The notes beneath the pieces were generated by a model. That model did no database searches. It worked only from the letters and a program-made list of their open reading frames with translations, and was not told the origin of the DNA. Positions 1 through 12,600 of a stretch of DNA of 64,000 bases are shown here, in pieces (position 1 is the stretch's first letter; each line of letters opens with the position of its first letter). This stretch comes from Toxonevra muliebris. Taxonomy: Eukaryota; Arthropoda; Insecta; Diptera; Pallopteridae. A program made the position numbers and the translations under genes. The stretch lies in assembly GCA_963691655.1 (NCBI GenBank), contig OY829328.1, positions 71,800,400-71,864,399 on the forward strand. The letters are read 5' to 3'.

Positions 1-60
1 TGGTGTCAGGTATCTCTAAATAATGCTTTACATTACATTTTGTTGTTCAACTGAAAGCTG

Positions 61-3000
61 CTATTCGTCATTATATTGTGACATTTTGCTTATGTCATGT
101 TTGCTATAACGTCCAATATGCTTTTGATACATATCCGAAAGTTCAACTTCCGTCATGGAAAGGCAATGCACAGTTTTAAGATGACGACGAAAACTGAAAA
201 AAAAATAAATGAATTTACATAGCTAGCTACAAATAAATGTCATAGTTTCACAACTTACTGTTCACGACGAAAGAAATCCTTTGGACAATATTCACATTTG
301 TATGGATTACCAATATGTTTGTACTTGTGGGCATTCAATTGAGCACGCGTTTCAAATTCACACTTGCAATCATCCTCTTGACATCTATAGATTTTATTTA
401 AATGCTTACGTTCCTTGTGCTGGGTTAACATGTGCGTATAACGAAATGTTTCCGAACAAATATCACATTCATATTGTAATTTATCAGTATGTATAAGTTT
501 GTGCTTGTTTAATTCGTGTTGTGTTATAAATTTTCGATTGCATTCGTTGCATGAAAAATTACGAGCTTCATGTCGTTTTATATGCGAACCCAATTGAACT
601 CGGGTTCGATATGTATTGCCACAAATGTCACATCTATAATTATGCTGTTGGCGAATTGCTGGATCGCTGGGATGTGCTTCTTTTCGATGTGCGGTCAATT
701 TGATTCTACTATCGTATATTTCTTGACAAAGTTTACATTGGTATGAAGTTTTATTAATGCATTTCTGTTCATGGGCTTTCAATGCGTGGCTACTGAGAGT
801 TTTACCTGAATAGTTTGGAAGAAAAGCATGAAATGTTTTAATTTCGAAGTGAAGAAGTCTGAAGAAGTTTATTTTAAATATAAATATGTACTCAGTAATC
901 TTACCACATTTAGTGCATATTGTTGTTTTTCCTTTACGCAATGTAATGCTATAACTATGTAATGAATGGTCATTTTCAATATGCGCATATACACTTCTTT
1001 CATTGATGAAGCTACGTATACATTTCGGACATTGATAAGGTAATTCTATATACAAAATAAAAAATGAGGTAAAATATTTCGCTTTAGGGAATTAGTCTAG
1101 GAGACTACATACTTTTTATAATATATGTTTCATCATATAAATTATGAGTTTCATGTAAATGAAGTAATAAATTTGTTCTATTCTCATCTTCATATTTACA
1201 TTTTGCACACATGCACATAATTCCTTAGAAAAAAAAATTAAAAATCAAAGTCGAATTTTATTCTGATTCTGTAGAGAAAACTTACTTCTTTCCAATAGTA
1301 CATTATTTGTCACTGATGCTCGTATAAATTCTATAAGGAAATGAATTTAACATATATAAATCCTTAAATAAATTCATTTGAGTTCACCTTTATCTCCTTT
1401 GGGTTGTATCATATCCATAGTTGGCTCAATATTATGCACTTCTAAATAATGTTTTATTATTAGTTTATTTGATTGTAAATATTCTTTACACATTTCGCAA
1501 CTGTATGGGCGCATGCCTAAAAACAGTACATAAAACTTTAGGGAGGAAAATATTTTCAATTTAAATTTTAGATATTTTTTTATTAGGTGAACCTACGCTG
1601 TAATCCTACCAATTAGGTCGGAACCTATTCACGCTTCAAGCAATACATTACAAGTTTGTAAATGGATTCTTGTGAAAATGTCAAAATTCTTGATTGAAGT
1701 GATAGAGATATGGAAATATCTATCGGTCTAACCAAACAGATTTTAACAAGCCAACTTTACTCACATTTTATTTGAATATCAAAATAGAAGCCATAAATCG
1801 ATTTATGGTTGATACTTGATAAAATGTTAGAGTCTGAAACATATGTATCGTTAGTCATACCCAGTCCTCTTGTAAGCACTTTTTCATTACTTTTGGAAGA
1901 GAAGACCAAACCGCAATAAACATCTAAAAACAATAAGTACAAATAAGTTTAAAAATAAAAAATAATAATTCCAAAAACATTTTTTGCTTATTAAAAACTT
2001 ATTTTTATATATTCTTTATGCTTTTTCGTCGTCTCTTTTAAAAGTGAAAAACTACCATGACTATCGATATATTGGTCGTCGTGTTTTTGTTACTCTCGCT
2101 CGCTGAAGAGCGCAACCTGGTCCCTCATAGAGCGCCTGTGTTAGTTTAATAGCTGTGCTACTCCTATTCATTTCTGCTCTTGTCGTTACTCTCCGCCTTT
2201 TGACATTTTTTTTTTTTTTTTTTTGTATTGGTGGTTTTTGCAAGAACCAAATGAAAAAAAAAAAAATAAAAGTGTTTATAAAATTGAATTAATAAAATAA
2301 GAAAATCAACAAAAAATTGGGGCTATATTAAACTAATTAAGTGCCGTACGTGAAAGAGAGAATTAACAAATTCTCTCTTTCCATGAAAAATGCATTTTTG
2401 AAATGTCTCGCGCTCAATTAAGTTTTCTAAGTTTTTCTCTTACTGTTGAACAAATGTGATAAAAACATATTTTATGAAAATATGAAAATAAAATCATGAA
2501 CTATGTACAGTCCAAGGACAAAGAACCTGTTAATATCATTCTATCTTTTTTTACATGCCAAATGAACAATAATTTTGCTTTCGCGCGTCCATTTTTAATA
2601 TGCTCTCAATAACATATTTGCTTTCATTTATCGGTTGGGCCCTGTTTTATGTGCTTTCCATAACAAACACTAACCAAAGTGACCTTTGATATCTATAAAA
2701 TAGTCGATAATTGCTAATTGAATGTTTGTCTATGTATGTAAGTATATTAAATTGAATTTCATGCTTACCACGATGTGCATACATATGATCTTCGTAAGTG
2801 GAATATTTTCGAAATGTCCGATAGCATTGTGTACAGGTCATTTCATTCTTAAATTCAAGAATTTCAGTTTCTTGCGGTGCATTTGAAGTATCAGTGTGTA
2901 TATTGGAAGAGGTGTTATCTAAAAAAAGTTGTTTTATACTTAAATACTATGATGTAATACCTAAAAATACTAGTGCTTTACAAGTTATCTTTAGTACTAC

Positions 3001-3608
3001 GTTAGTAATTTATTTATAATAACATTGAAATGCTATATTAATCTCTTATAATTTATACAGATAAAGAGTTTCTACTACTATATTTAATTAATTCAAATTA
3101 AATTCAAATATTCGAAAAATAAATACAAACCATTTTCAACAATTTCCCAAAGTTTTTCAATAATTTCTCCAGTCTCTGTACAAGCATGTTGTTGTTGCTG
3201 TTGTTGTTCCATCTATAGGAAAATATAAACAAAATTAACTGTTATACACACAAGTAATTGAAGCAAATAATATATGCATATACATACATTTTCATAATTT
3301 TCTACACTCATTCTTTGCTCTTCCTGTGGCGCAATGTTTTCCATTAGCAAGAATTTTCGCATTTCCATGTTCGATTGCTCTGCACGCTTAAGGAAATTAT
3401 AAACTTCTTTTAACTTTACACTACATTCCCAGCATAAATATTCCGGAAGTTGCTCTTCTGATGATATTTCAAATTTTGTCGAATAATTCCACCATTCGAA
3501 AAAAGTGATTTTTTGGTCTTCAATAGGTGAACTCAGGGAAACAAAGTTACCTTCGGTGGCCAAACATGAGCGACACATGTACATATCAGTGTTTTCAGCG
3601 CTATCCAT
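61..3608 (-). CDS. ZAD-C2H2 zinc finger protein, paralog A (9 exons, 552 aa)
   Basis: Exons in coding order: 3288-3608, 3131-3212, 2769-2918, 1388-1516, 1286-1330, 1113-1223, 905-1045, 259-805, 61-193. All introns are GT-AG and every junction keeps frame, ending at a TAG. The ZAD (residues about 10-85) has its four cysteines at 12, 15, 59 and 62 (CRSC and CWEC pairs). A short glutamine run follows at about 109-115. Eleven fingers follow: ten C2H2 and one of C2HC type, the latter split by the 806-904 intron. The last finger is split by a phase-2 intron between RREH and FRRH. After it comes an acidic tail beginning with a TEVELSDMY motif. Known family role: ZAD proteins are arthropod nuclear DNA-binding factors that dimerise through the ZAD zinc site; the target here is unknown. 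The gene is divergent from paralog B. It lacks the 18-nt microexon of B and C, because the matching intron (1046-1112) is too short to hold it. The poly(A) site lies left of the window. Residual doubt concerns splice details, not gene identity. Confidence 0.86.
1517..2768 (-). other. Largest intron of paralog A; no coding sequence recognised
   Basis: This 1.25-kb intron separates the exon of finger 1 from the exon of finger 2. Paralogs B and C also have an intron between the matching fingers, but B's is only 86 bp. It is AT-rich, with a 20-base T run near 2205-2224 next to an A-rich stretch. I find no element termini or recognisable protein fragment. Confidence 0.6.
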
Positions 3609-5109
3609 TTTTTACAATTAAAATTAATTTTATTTATGAAAATATGTTAAAGCGAAAAACAAATACAAATGTTTGTTTGTTGTTATTTTGTGCAGTATTG
3701 CCAGAAGTGAAAAAATGTACATCACTGGCTGAAGACTTATCAATATTAGAGTCAAAAATTTTCATCAGAATCAAAATTGAATGTTCGCTAATATAGGTCT
3801 TTAAAATAATCACAATAACCTTCGAAAATAACTATGATAACATTTACTAGTGAATAGAGAGATAGTTTCGCCGAGTGACTTATACTCTTCGGTTAATCTG
3901 CATTTAGACGATGAGACTAGTTGCATAAAACACTCAGAAGTATAGGGAAGAGGAGAGAAACAACAGGGACATAGAAAATATCGCAGGGAGAAATTCATGA
4001 AACTTCAAAAGGGAATTCCAAAAAGTTTCATTAGACTAGCCTCACTAAATGCAGACTTAGTTACTCTTAATACCCGCTTACCTGGGTTGTACCGGGATAT
4101 CTAGCATTTTTATATATTTTTTTATTACCAGGATACTGTTATGATGGACACCCACTTTCCCCCGTGTACCCGAAACAGACCGTATAAACAGCTGATCGGA
4201 ATCAAATGAAATTAATCAAAGCTATTCTCCAGCATGATGTAACAAAACAACCTCTTTCCCCTTACAAGATTTCATATTTTCTTTTAACGACGAGCATTTG
4301 TTGCACGTTTCTCGAACTACTGTTCATAGCCATATAAACTGTTGACGCCCCATTTATCCTCCAAAGAAAGAATTAATGTGGCGTGTGTTATTTACAGCAC
4401 CAAAATGAACATGTAAATTAGACGTCAGCAGCCATTTTTTTGCTCCCTTGGTGTAAAATGCATAAAATTTGTGTCTCCACAGAAATAAATACACATTACT
4501 TTGATTCACAGTATTATTATATCTCATTTCGTACCTCTCTCATGTGGTAAATCCTCTCAAATTTTTTCATTTCTCATACAAAATTTTATTCTAAGGTATT
4601 TCATTACTGTGACTAGTATAAATGATTTAAGCAATTAATTTTAATTGTATCGATCTCCATTATAATATCATATGTTTTTATACATTTTTAATAAATATAT
4701 ACATTTTCGTCCTTATAACAAATTCCTTTTGTATGTTTGCTAAAAATTGATATGAAATCTCATACAAAAAAATATTCATATTATTCAATATAATTTAAGA
4801 ATATCTGCTGGGGTGGTGTAAATGTACAGAAAGAAAGAAGAAGTAAGGCTGTGTTCATATATTTAATACTTCTATATTGCTAGTAACCTACCTGCGCAAT
4901 GTGTTTGAATTCCGAAATCAAAGGGAGAAAATTTAGTGCAAATGTGAGTTGTGCGCATGCGCATGTTTTATATGTATTAGTATATGTGTATATTTGACAA
5001 CTAACACATAAAAACAATTGTCAAATGACTTCAGGGGCGGATGCAGAATAAAAATTTTGGTCCACTTTAAAAAATTATGAATTTTTGTAAAAGTTTTTAT
5101 TTTCAGCAG

Positions 5110-5345
5110 CAAGTGCCAGAGCTGGGTAAATTCAATTACATTACAATCCCAATTCCAATTACAAGGAATTGTAATTGGTACTTTAATATTTTCAACATTG
5201 AAATTTTATCAATTCCATTACCAAGGAATTGTAATCGGTAATTAAAATTTTTAAATTCCTAGGTAATAGAATTGGAAAAATTTTCGATTCCATTGCAGGG
5301 AATTGTATTTTGTACAATAATTAAAAATATATCAATTCCTTAAAG
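5110..5345. repeat. Degenerate palindromic AATTCC/GGAATT array
   Basis: Words such as CCAATTACAAGGAATTG and CCATTACCAAGGAATTG recur at least four times, each a near-palindrome combining AATTCC and GGAATT. The stretch is compositionally unlike its flanks. It is either a degenerate tandem repeat or the core of a mobile inverted-repeat element. Confidence 0.6.
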
Positions 5346-5582
5346 GAATTGAAAATGTAAAATATTTAGAATAGGGCTGATTATCTTTAATTGTCTCAAA
5401 TTATTTTTCTTTATTTCGACTTTTTTTGCCAAAAAATTTTCACCCGCTCCTGAGATTTTTTTTGAATTATATGTCATTTTTGAAAGATGAGGAATTGGTT
5501 GTTCGCTCAGATAACTATATGACTGGACTGTAATGCTTGCGTTTGGGTATTCATTGTACTGACAATATAGAAGTATTACATA

Positions 5583-6338
5583 TATGGCTGTGTTAATGTT
5601 CAGATTTTGCTCGGCGAACGCCATGATATTATTGTTGCACCAAACACGAAGAGAGAAGGGCTAACTATAATACGCATGCATTGGCTTAATCCAGCTTAAG
5701 CAACTGTGCGAATACACATAAATTGTATGTTAAAATTACACTATACTTAACAAAAAGTTTAGTCAAGTTTAGTTAAATGTCGCCAAAGAGCTAAACTGGT
5801 CGCAATTTCCATACGGAAACAATTGTTTCATGTAAGTACATTATAGCCACCAAAACAACGAACACGATATGCTCAGTAAAATGACCATCGATGCTAAGTA
5901 TTCAGAGTGGCAAACAAAGAAAAAATTGTATGTAAAATAGTACGATAACATCCAAACCTGTATAACATTATTTTTCGCAGAAAATTCTGCGAATATTTTT
6001 ATAACTCTTAAAAGTGGATATTATTTTATTTACAAAACTATTGAAGTAAGTATGAAAGGAATTTATACATCATATTGTGGCAATAGATTATTAAAAAGCA
6101 TTCTTACATCAATATCAATATAACGAGCCTAATTATATATATAATTTCACTCTTCATTTTGATAAAATTGTTTAAAGCTTGTTTGTATTCCATTTAGTGT
6201 TGCTATTGCGCAGAAAGTAGTACTCAAGAAACTGCATTTTTACCGAAACAACTCTGCAACGAGCTCAATGTAAACACCAAGACAGTATGAGAGTAAAATG
6301 TGATGTGTTCGCCAAACAGCGAACACCAACATAACCAC
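5583..6338. mobile_element. Inverted-repeat element, GGCTGTG family (long copy)
   Basis: The left end reads GGCTGTGTTAATGTTCAG and continues to CTCGGCGAACGCC. The right end, on the reverse strand, reads GGCTGTGGTTATGTTGG and continues to GGCGAACAC. Internal blocks around 5600-5660 and 5855-5920 match the minus strand of the shorter copy at 26368-26658, so this is a repeat family and not a chance inverted repeat. It has no transposase, and I could not define a target-site duplication. The copy sits in the spacer upstream of paralog B. Confidence 0.55.
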
Positions 6339-6614
6339 AGCCTAACACAAAACTCTGCAATAAAAAAAAAGGCGTTAAAGTTTTAATCTGGCAATATTTC
6401 AGAACAAATTTTACTTCTCTTTTGCACATAGTCACTCAAACATAAGTTTTGACGTTTATAATTTCTTCAGTTGTGCGTCGTTTTGCTATAATACTGGAAA
6501 TTAAATGAAAAATATTTCGTTTATGTTGAAATAAATCAATATTTAAATACAAACCCAAAATATTTTGCCACCAAATCATACAAAGACCGGGAGCACTATA
6601 ATTTAAAACAAAAA

Positions 6615-9600
6615 ATGGACGAAAGTTATGGCGGAACGATGGATTACAAGCTTGTCTGTAGAACGTGCCTTACTGCAGATGCAGAATTCTATAAATTAAG
6701 TGCACCCATAATATGTGATGAAGATGATGAGGAAAAGACTAGTTTTCAAGAATGTTTACGCTATTGTACGCATCTAGAAGATGTATCACAATATCCAATT
6801 TACATTTGTACTGAATGTAGCACAGCATTACAAGTGTCATATAACTTTATACGAAATGCTGTGGAGGCACATGAAATTCTGCGCCAAAAATTGTGCCCAG
6901 CACAGCAGCGAAATAATGGTGGATTACACATGGGAACGTCGTCGTCATCGATAGGTGGTGATGATGAAAGTGGGTGTGGCGGCGCCGTAGGTAGAAGGGG
7001 AGAGGGAAGAACTGATATTGCATCGGTGAGTGCGGTGGGAGTGTATCATGCATGCACTTGTAATTACTAATTAGATGTTAATTAAAATCTGTTCTTTGTT
7101 TAATTTTTTTAGGGTTCTGATATGGATAAAAAAATGCGATTCCGCTGTAAAATATGTAATGAAAAAGTAGAAACAAAAAAATCGTTAAAAGAACATGTTA
7201 AATTACATTTGGGTAAGTTGTAATGAAAGAAAAAAAAGCAATTGCAAAACAAAAATAGAATAATGTTTTTAATAAATTTCTATTTTAAGATATCATCTCA
7301 TACTGCTGCAAAATGTGTAATTATGAAAGTAAGAAACGTAGTCATCTAAGCAATCATTATTCGGCTGCACATGGTATGGAACCTACACGGGATCAACTGA
7401 AACCAAAAACTTTAGTACATCAACCGAAAATCGAAGAAGATGCCAGAGTAAAAAATGAAAGAGATAATGACAAATTTGAAACATTTTCCCAAAATGACGA
7501 CGAAATTTATCTGCAAATGGAGAAAATACACAACAGCGCAAATAACCCTGATGCTGATTATGATGACGACGAACTGTTAAAAGAGCAACGACAACAACTT
7601 TTTGAATTAGAGCATCAATTAGAGTTAGAACAGCAGCAAAAACAGCAACAAGTGCTACAGCAAGAGCAGCAACTAGATGAGGATATTGCTATGGCAAATG
7701 TGATACCCACTGTCATAAATAATGATAATATACAAGATTTTCGAAATGATTTTACTGTAGCGGCCAACGAATTAAGTATTGGTAATGAATTCATTGTGAT
7801 GGCAGATGGTAGCGTTGAAGAAGTCATGGAAAATGGTAAAAAGCAAAAATATAAATGTACATATTGGTAAACGTGGTTGTTTCTTCTACTTTTAGGTGTA
7901 GTAATTGAATACATTAATGCTGCTGATGATGGTGTTACTCTGGAAAATGGTTTAGTTTTAAATGATATCGTGCAAGTTGAACAACATACAACTAGTAATC
8001 CTGATGACGTTGTTTTAGACAACAATGGTACAAACGCCATGAATATGGATGTTGATGACATGATAATTGAAGAAAATGTTATGGCTGAAGGTAGGAATAA
8101 AAAAATCGGTATAAATAATTACAAATTTATTAATTTAACTATTCATCGTAGATATGCCCAGCATTGAAGATGACATTCCACAATCTATTATCACTGTTAG
8201 TGGAGTGACGGCGGGAAATGAAAAGAAAATCAAATGCAAAATATGCGCTGACAATTTTAGTACTCAAGAGAAATTAAAAACGCACATGTTAACACATAAT
8301 GGTAAGCTAAATGTCAACATTGAATGTCTAATGTTTGAGATCAATCACTAATAGTTGTAAAATGATTCCGCTGCAGAGATTTACTTGATTACAAGAAAAC
8401 ATTTATTCCGGTATATTATCTTTATTTCAATTATCTCTGAGAATGTCTGTAAGAGAGCATTTAGTCCTATCCATCACAGTAGTCGCAGTTTGTCTTCAGG
8501 TTATAAGCATCCAGAAATGAAACCAACAAGAAAAACTTAACCATTGCTGGAGTATTGCAGCTCAGAAATTCCTAGGTTATTTCATAGTAAAGGCATTTCA
8601 GTGTTAGTGGGGTTAAACACAGTGCCCTGTTTGTTTAAAGGATAAACAACAAGACTCGCTAGACTAATCCTAGTTTTGGCGACGTAGAACAAGACGGTAA
8701 TGTTCATTATTTATTTACTTCACACTTGATCCGCAGATATAAAAGTTTTTGTATAGAAATGATGTGAGCATAGAGCGAAAAGAAGAGAGAAAGATTGCAA
8801 CCAAGTGTATAATTGCATTCTTAGTTGTATGTATAAAAATGGTGCGAGCATAGAACGGAAAAAAGGGAGAAAAAGTGCAAGCACACAAAGTAATTGGATT
8901 CTTAGTCTTGTTGTTGTTGAGCGAAACAAAGAGAGAGAGAGAAAGATAAACCTAAAGATTTGTCCTAAATACTTTTTCAGTACTTTGAAGTTGACATTGA
9001 AAGAAAGCAATGCTAATTCAAAAAAAATTAATTGATGTTAAACAAATCTTATATTCTATCATACCCAAGGACCACACCTGCCATTTATGTTATATCTCAA
9101 TACATGAATAAATTAAAAACCGTTCGAAAGCCATTCTGATTGATTTTATAGAAGATGAATATCCCAATAGGCTCTTTAAGATTAGAATATCTCGTTATTT
9201 TCATATTCAGCATTAAGTATTTTATGCAAATTGATTATTCGAATCCTAAATCAGTTAAAAAATTATTAGAATTATTTAATTGAACCAAAATGTCAATTAA
9301 ATTTGTTTGAATTGGCATTTTGATTATTCTGGTTCTGATAATCAAGAACACGAAAAAGAAGCGAATCCTAAATCAGTTAAAAAATTATTAGAATTTGTTT
9401 GAATTGGCATTGAATGCAATGCCAATTAATAACCAATTTAATTTTTTATTGCAATTGATTTGATCCAATGATAATTATATTTTTTTAAAGTAATATTAAA
9501 TATTTATTTATTGTTATTTTTCTTCTTTATTTCAGAGATACCACATTTTTTCTGTGATCAATGCACATTTTATACGTTCTTTAAAATCGATTTAACGCAA

Positions 9601-12600
9601 CATTATAAAACCAAGCATAAATTACAACCAACTTTTAAACAATTACAACCGAAAAATAAAGTTAAAACCGAAGTGGATACACGTCATATATACACATGTG
9701 ATTTATGTCTATTTGAGACATATGTAAAAGTCAATTTACGTCGTCATTATTTGAGTAAACATCAAGTTGAGGCAACAGATGTACAATTACGTCCAACACT
9801 AGGTAGTGTATATAATTTGTTAATTAATTTATTGGTTTCACTAGTTCTTACTTTTTTTTTTCTTAATTTTTCTTGTTTACTACAGATGAAACCGATCTTG
9901 ATGCCCTACCAATTGTACGCACTCCGAAAAAGAAACAATCAGCTAAACCACCTAAACCTGATTATCCGCATGGTATGAATTGTAAAAAGTGTTTTAAAAC
10001 CTTCTATTATCGTAATAAATTAAAAGAGCACTATAAGCGTCATAATCTTGAATTGGATGTAGATACATTAGAATCGAATAGTTTTGGAATGCAAACCATT
10101 TCACAACATCAGCCGCAGCACCAGCGCGAGCAACACCAACACCATCAACAACAAACAACAGCCACAATAAAATACAATGCACAAGAAGATTATATTTTTG
10201 CAGAACAGCAAAATGAACATCAACAAACCAGCAATATGCTCGATAATACAAGAACAACAAATACTCCCGCATATACCACTACTACCAATTCTATTATTAA
10301 TAAGCCACTTACAACACCAACAACAATAACGACAACCACTAGCACCGGTTATAGCGCATTACCCTCAGATGCGATACCACAAATTGTTGAAACGGATACT
10401 GCTATTGATAATGATATTGATTTTGATTTTAATGATGCTCTCTTTGAGGATTTTGAAGATGATGATGATGAAAATGACAATGATGATGATGATAATGAAC
10501 AATTGCAAGATTTACTCTTGACCAGCGAAGATGATTTTGAAGATGTACTCGAAGAACAACAGCAACAGCAACAAAACCATGACACCAATAATGATAATAT
10601 ATTAAATAGTATGCCACAACCATATTGCATACATTGCAATAAGAAATTTTTCAGTCAATATCAATTTGAGAATCATATGTTTGTGCATCGTGGTATGTTT
10701 TTTTGTTTTGTTTTCATTATTAATATTGTATTTTGGTATTTGTTTTCTTAACAACTTTCTTCTAACTGTTTTGTTTAGGGCTTGCGCCATATCGTTGTGA
10801 AATGTGTACAAATTTATATAATACAAAACGTGCTCTGATAAGACATTACACTGCTGTGCATAAAAGAGTACCTACTAGAGATATGATACAGGCTAAGGGA
10901 GATAAAGGTTGGTATTACGATTTGTTTTAATGATTTATTGATCGATTTGTCGTATTTTGGTGTACGTATATATATTACTTACCTACTAAATCTGGCCATA
11001 TTCTGAAACATCAAAAGTAATTCAAGGCAATGCAAATACTGTACCTTACACTGCTTCTAAAAGTAATCTTTGATGAGGAATGCTGAACTGATAGAAAATA
11101 GAACTTACTAAGCCAATAAATCTTTATCGGAGTTGGAATGACGAATAGCAAATGCCATGAAAAAGACTTGAAGTTTCATACTCCCCGGTTGGAATGAATG
11201 TGGACAGTGAGGGATGGACTGGTTTTCACCCAAGGTGCAATATTTTCTAAATTTTTGGAGCCTTAATGAATAACCAAGCTGGTGTTGGTATATATTCTGC
11301 AACCAACAGTATTGAAGGGTCAATTAGACTAGGTAGCGTCACCTCCGTGTTTCAAGCTAAGATGTATGTGATTGTGATTGGAAGGTGTAATTGGCTCCGA
11401 AATCTTAGAATAAATTAATGTAAGACTTAATAAACCTGCGAGTATAAATTCAGTTGTGCTGGTATGGTATGTTGGCCAGAAAGAATTTTACTGGCCTGCC
11501 ACCTGCTGTTCTACTCTTTCATTAATCATGAAATGAATTTAACGTTGTATCAATTAGAAAACAACTATTGGCTTAGACTGCATTCCTTTCATCAATCGAA
11601 GTTGTTTATTGACTTTCCTCCAAAGAAAGCAGATCTGTCAAAACCAAGAAAATTCGCTTGAGATCCATTGTAGTGCTCATCACAAAATAAATATGGGAAA
11701 ACTGCAGAATTTTTCATCTATGAAAGCTCTGCCTTCTCTCGGTCTTGATGTGTTACAATAAGCAAAGTTTTATTGACAAAATAATACTTGGCCAAACTTA
11801 TTCTATCTAGGTTATGCAAGTTTGCACTGGTTTCTGATAGAAGTTGTAGCCTAACTAAGTTAGGAGATTGACCCTCTTCAGGTTGGAGTGCAATGAACTT
11901 TCTAATCTAAGTGATTTTCGCTTTTTTCGGGCTCTCATATTACACGATACAATAATAAATAAATATATTACATTCTTGGTTTAAAAATATGTCACCTTTA
12001 TGTTTTGTTCATTAAAACTTTTAAATTGTTATCATTGTAAAACTTATTGCTAGGCAACCAATTGCGAGTGGCATAAACTGAGCTGGTTTCTAAAGTATTA
12101 AGATGTTTTCAAATTCACGATAGAGTAGCAGGACCTTTGTGTTACTACTACCAAGAAAATATATTTAAACCTTGATAGGTTTGAATGCCGAAGAACCACT
12201 ACTATTTAGTTTCTTGATACAAACATCATCGAAAATATGTGGGAGGATATGAAAGGGAAGAAGATTTCTATGAAAAGTTTTCCTAAATTAGAGGAAAAAT
12301 GATTTAATATTTTTTCTCAGACCCTAATCGAAACACAACTTCATCTCTGATGATACCATACTTGTGATTATTTCGTGCTGATGCTAAAATAGACTTAATA
12401 AATTAAATAAAAATATATTAAAATATAAGTTACTAACACATTATATTAAATTCTTCATTAAAGTTAATTTTAATTAAGTAGGTAAAGAAGAAATTATTAA
12501 TAATTTTCTACTAATCGTAATTAAATTTAAGTCTGATAAGCTAAGATTATTCATCTCATGTATCTTGGAACAAAAAATATATTATTATTTTATAGTTTCA

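Larger units (their letters stand above)
3609..6614. other. Divergent intergenic region between paralogs A and B
   Basis: This 3.0-kb spacer separates two head-to-head start codons and should contain both promoters. I cannot place a TATA box or initiator with confidence. Much of it is repeat-derived: the palindromic AATTCC array near 5110-5345 and an inverted-repeat element at about 5583-6338. A sequence near 4845 (GGCTGTGTTCAT) resembles the end of that element family. No coding exon was recognised. Confidence 0.5.

Noticed and set aside
3810..4040. Possible retroelement C-terminal knuckle (plus-strand LDDETSC followed by basic residues)
   Set aside because: Only one short match to the DEETS-type motif is visible, and no second conserved block could be found in order.
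7615..8061. 148-residue minus-strand frame rich in Ser/Cys
   Set aside because: It is the antisense shadow of the glutamine- and acid-rich coding exons of paralog B.
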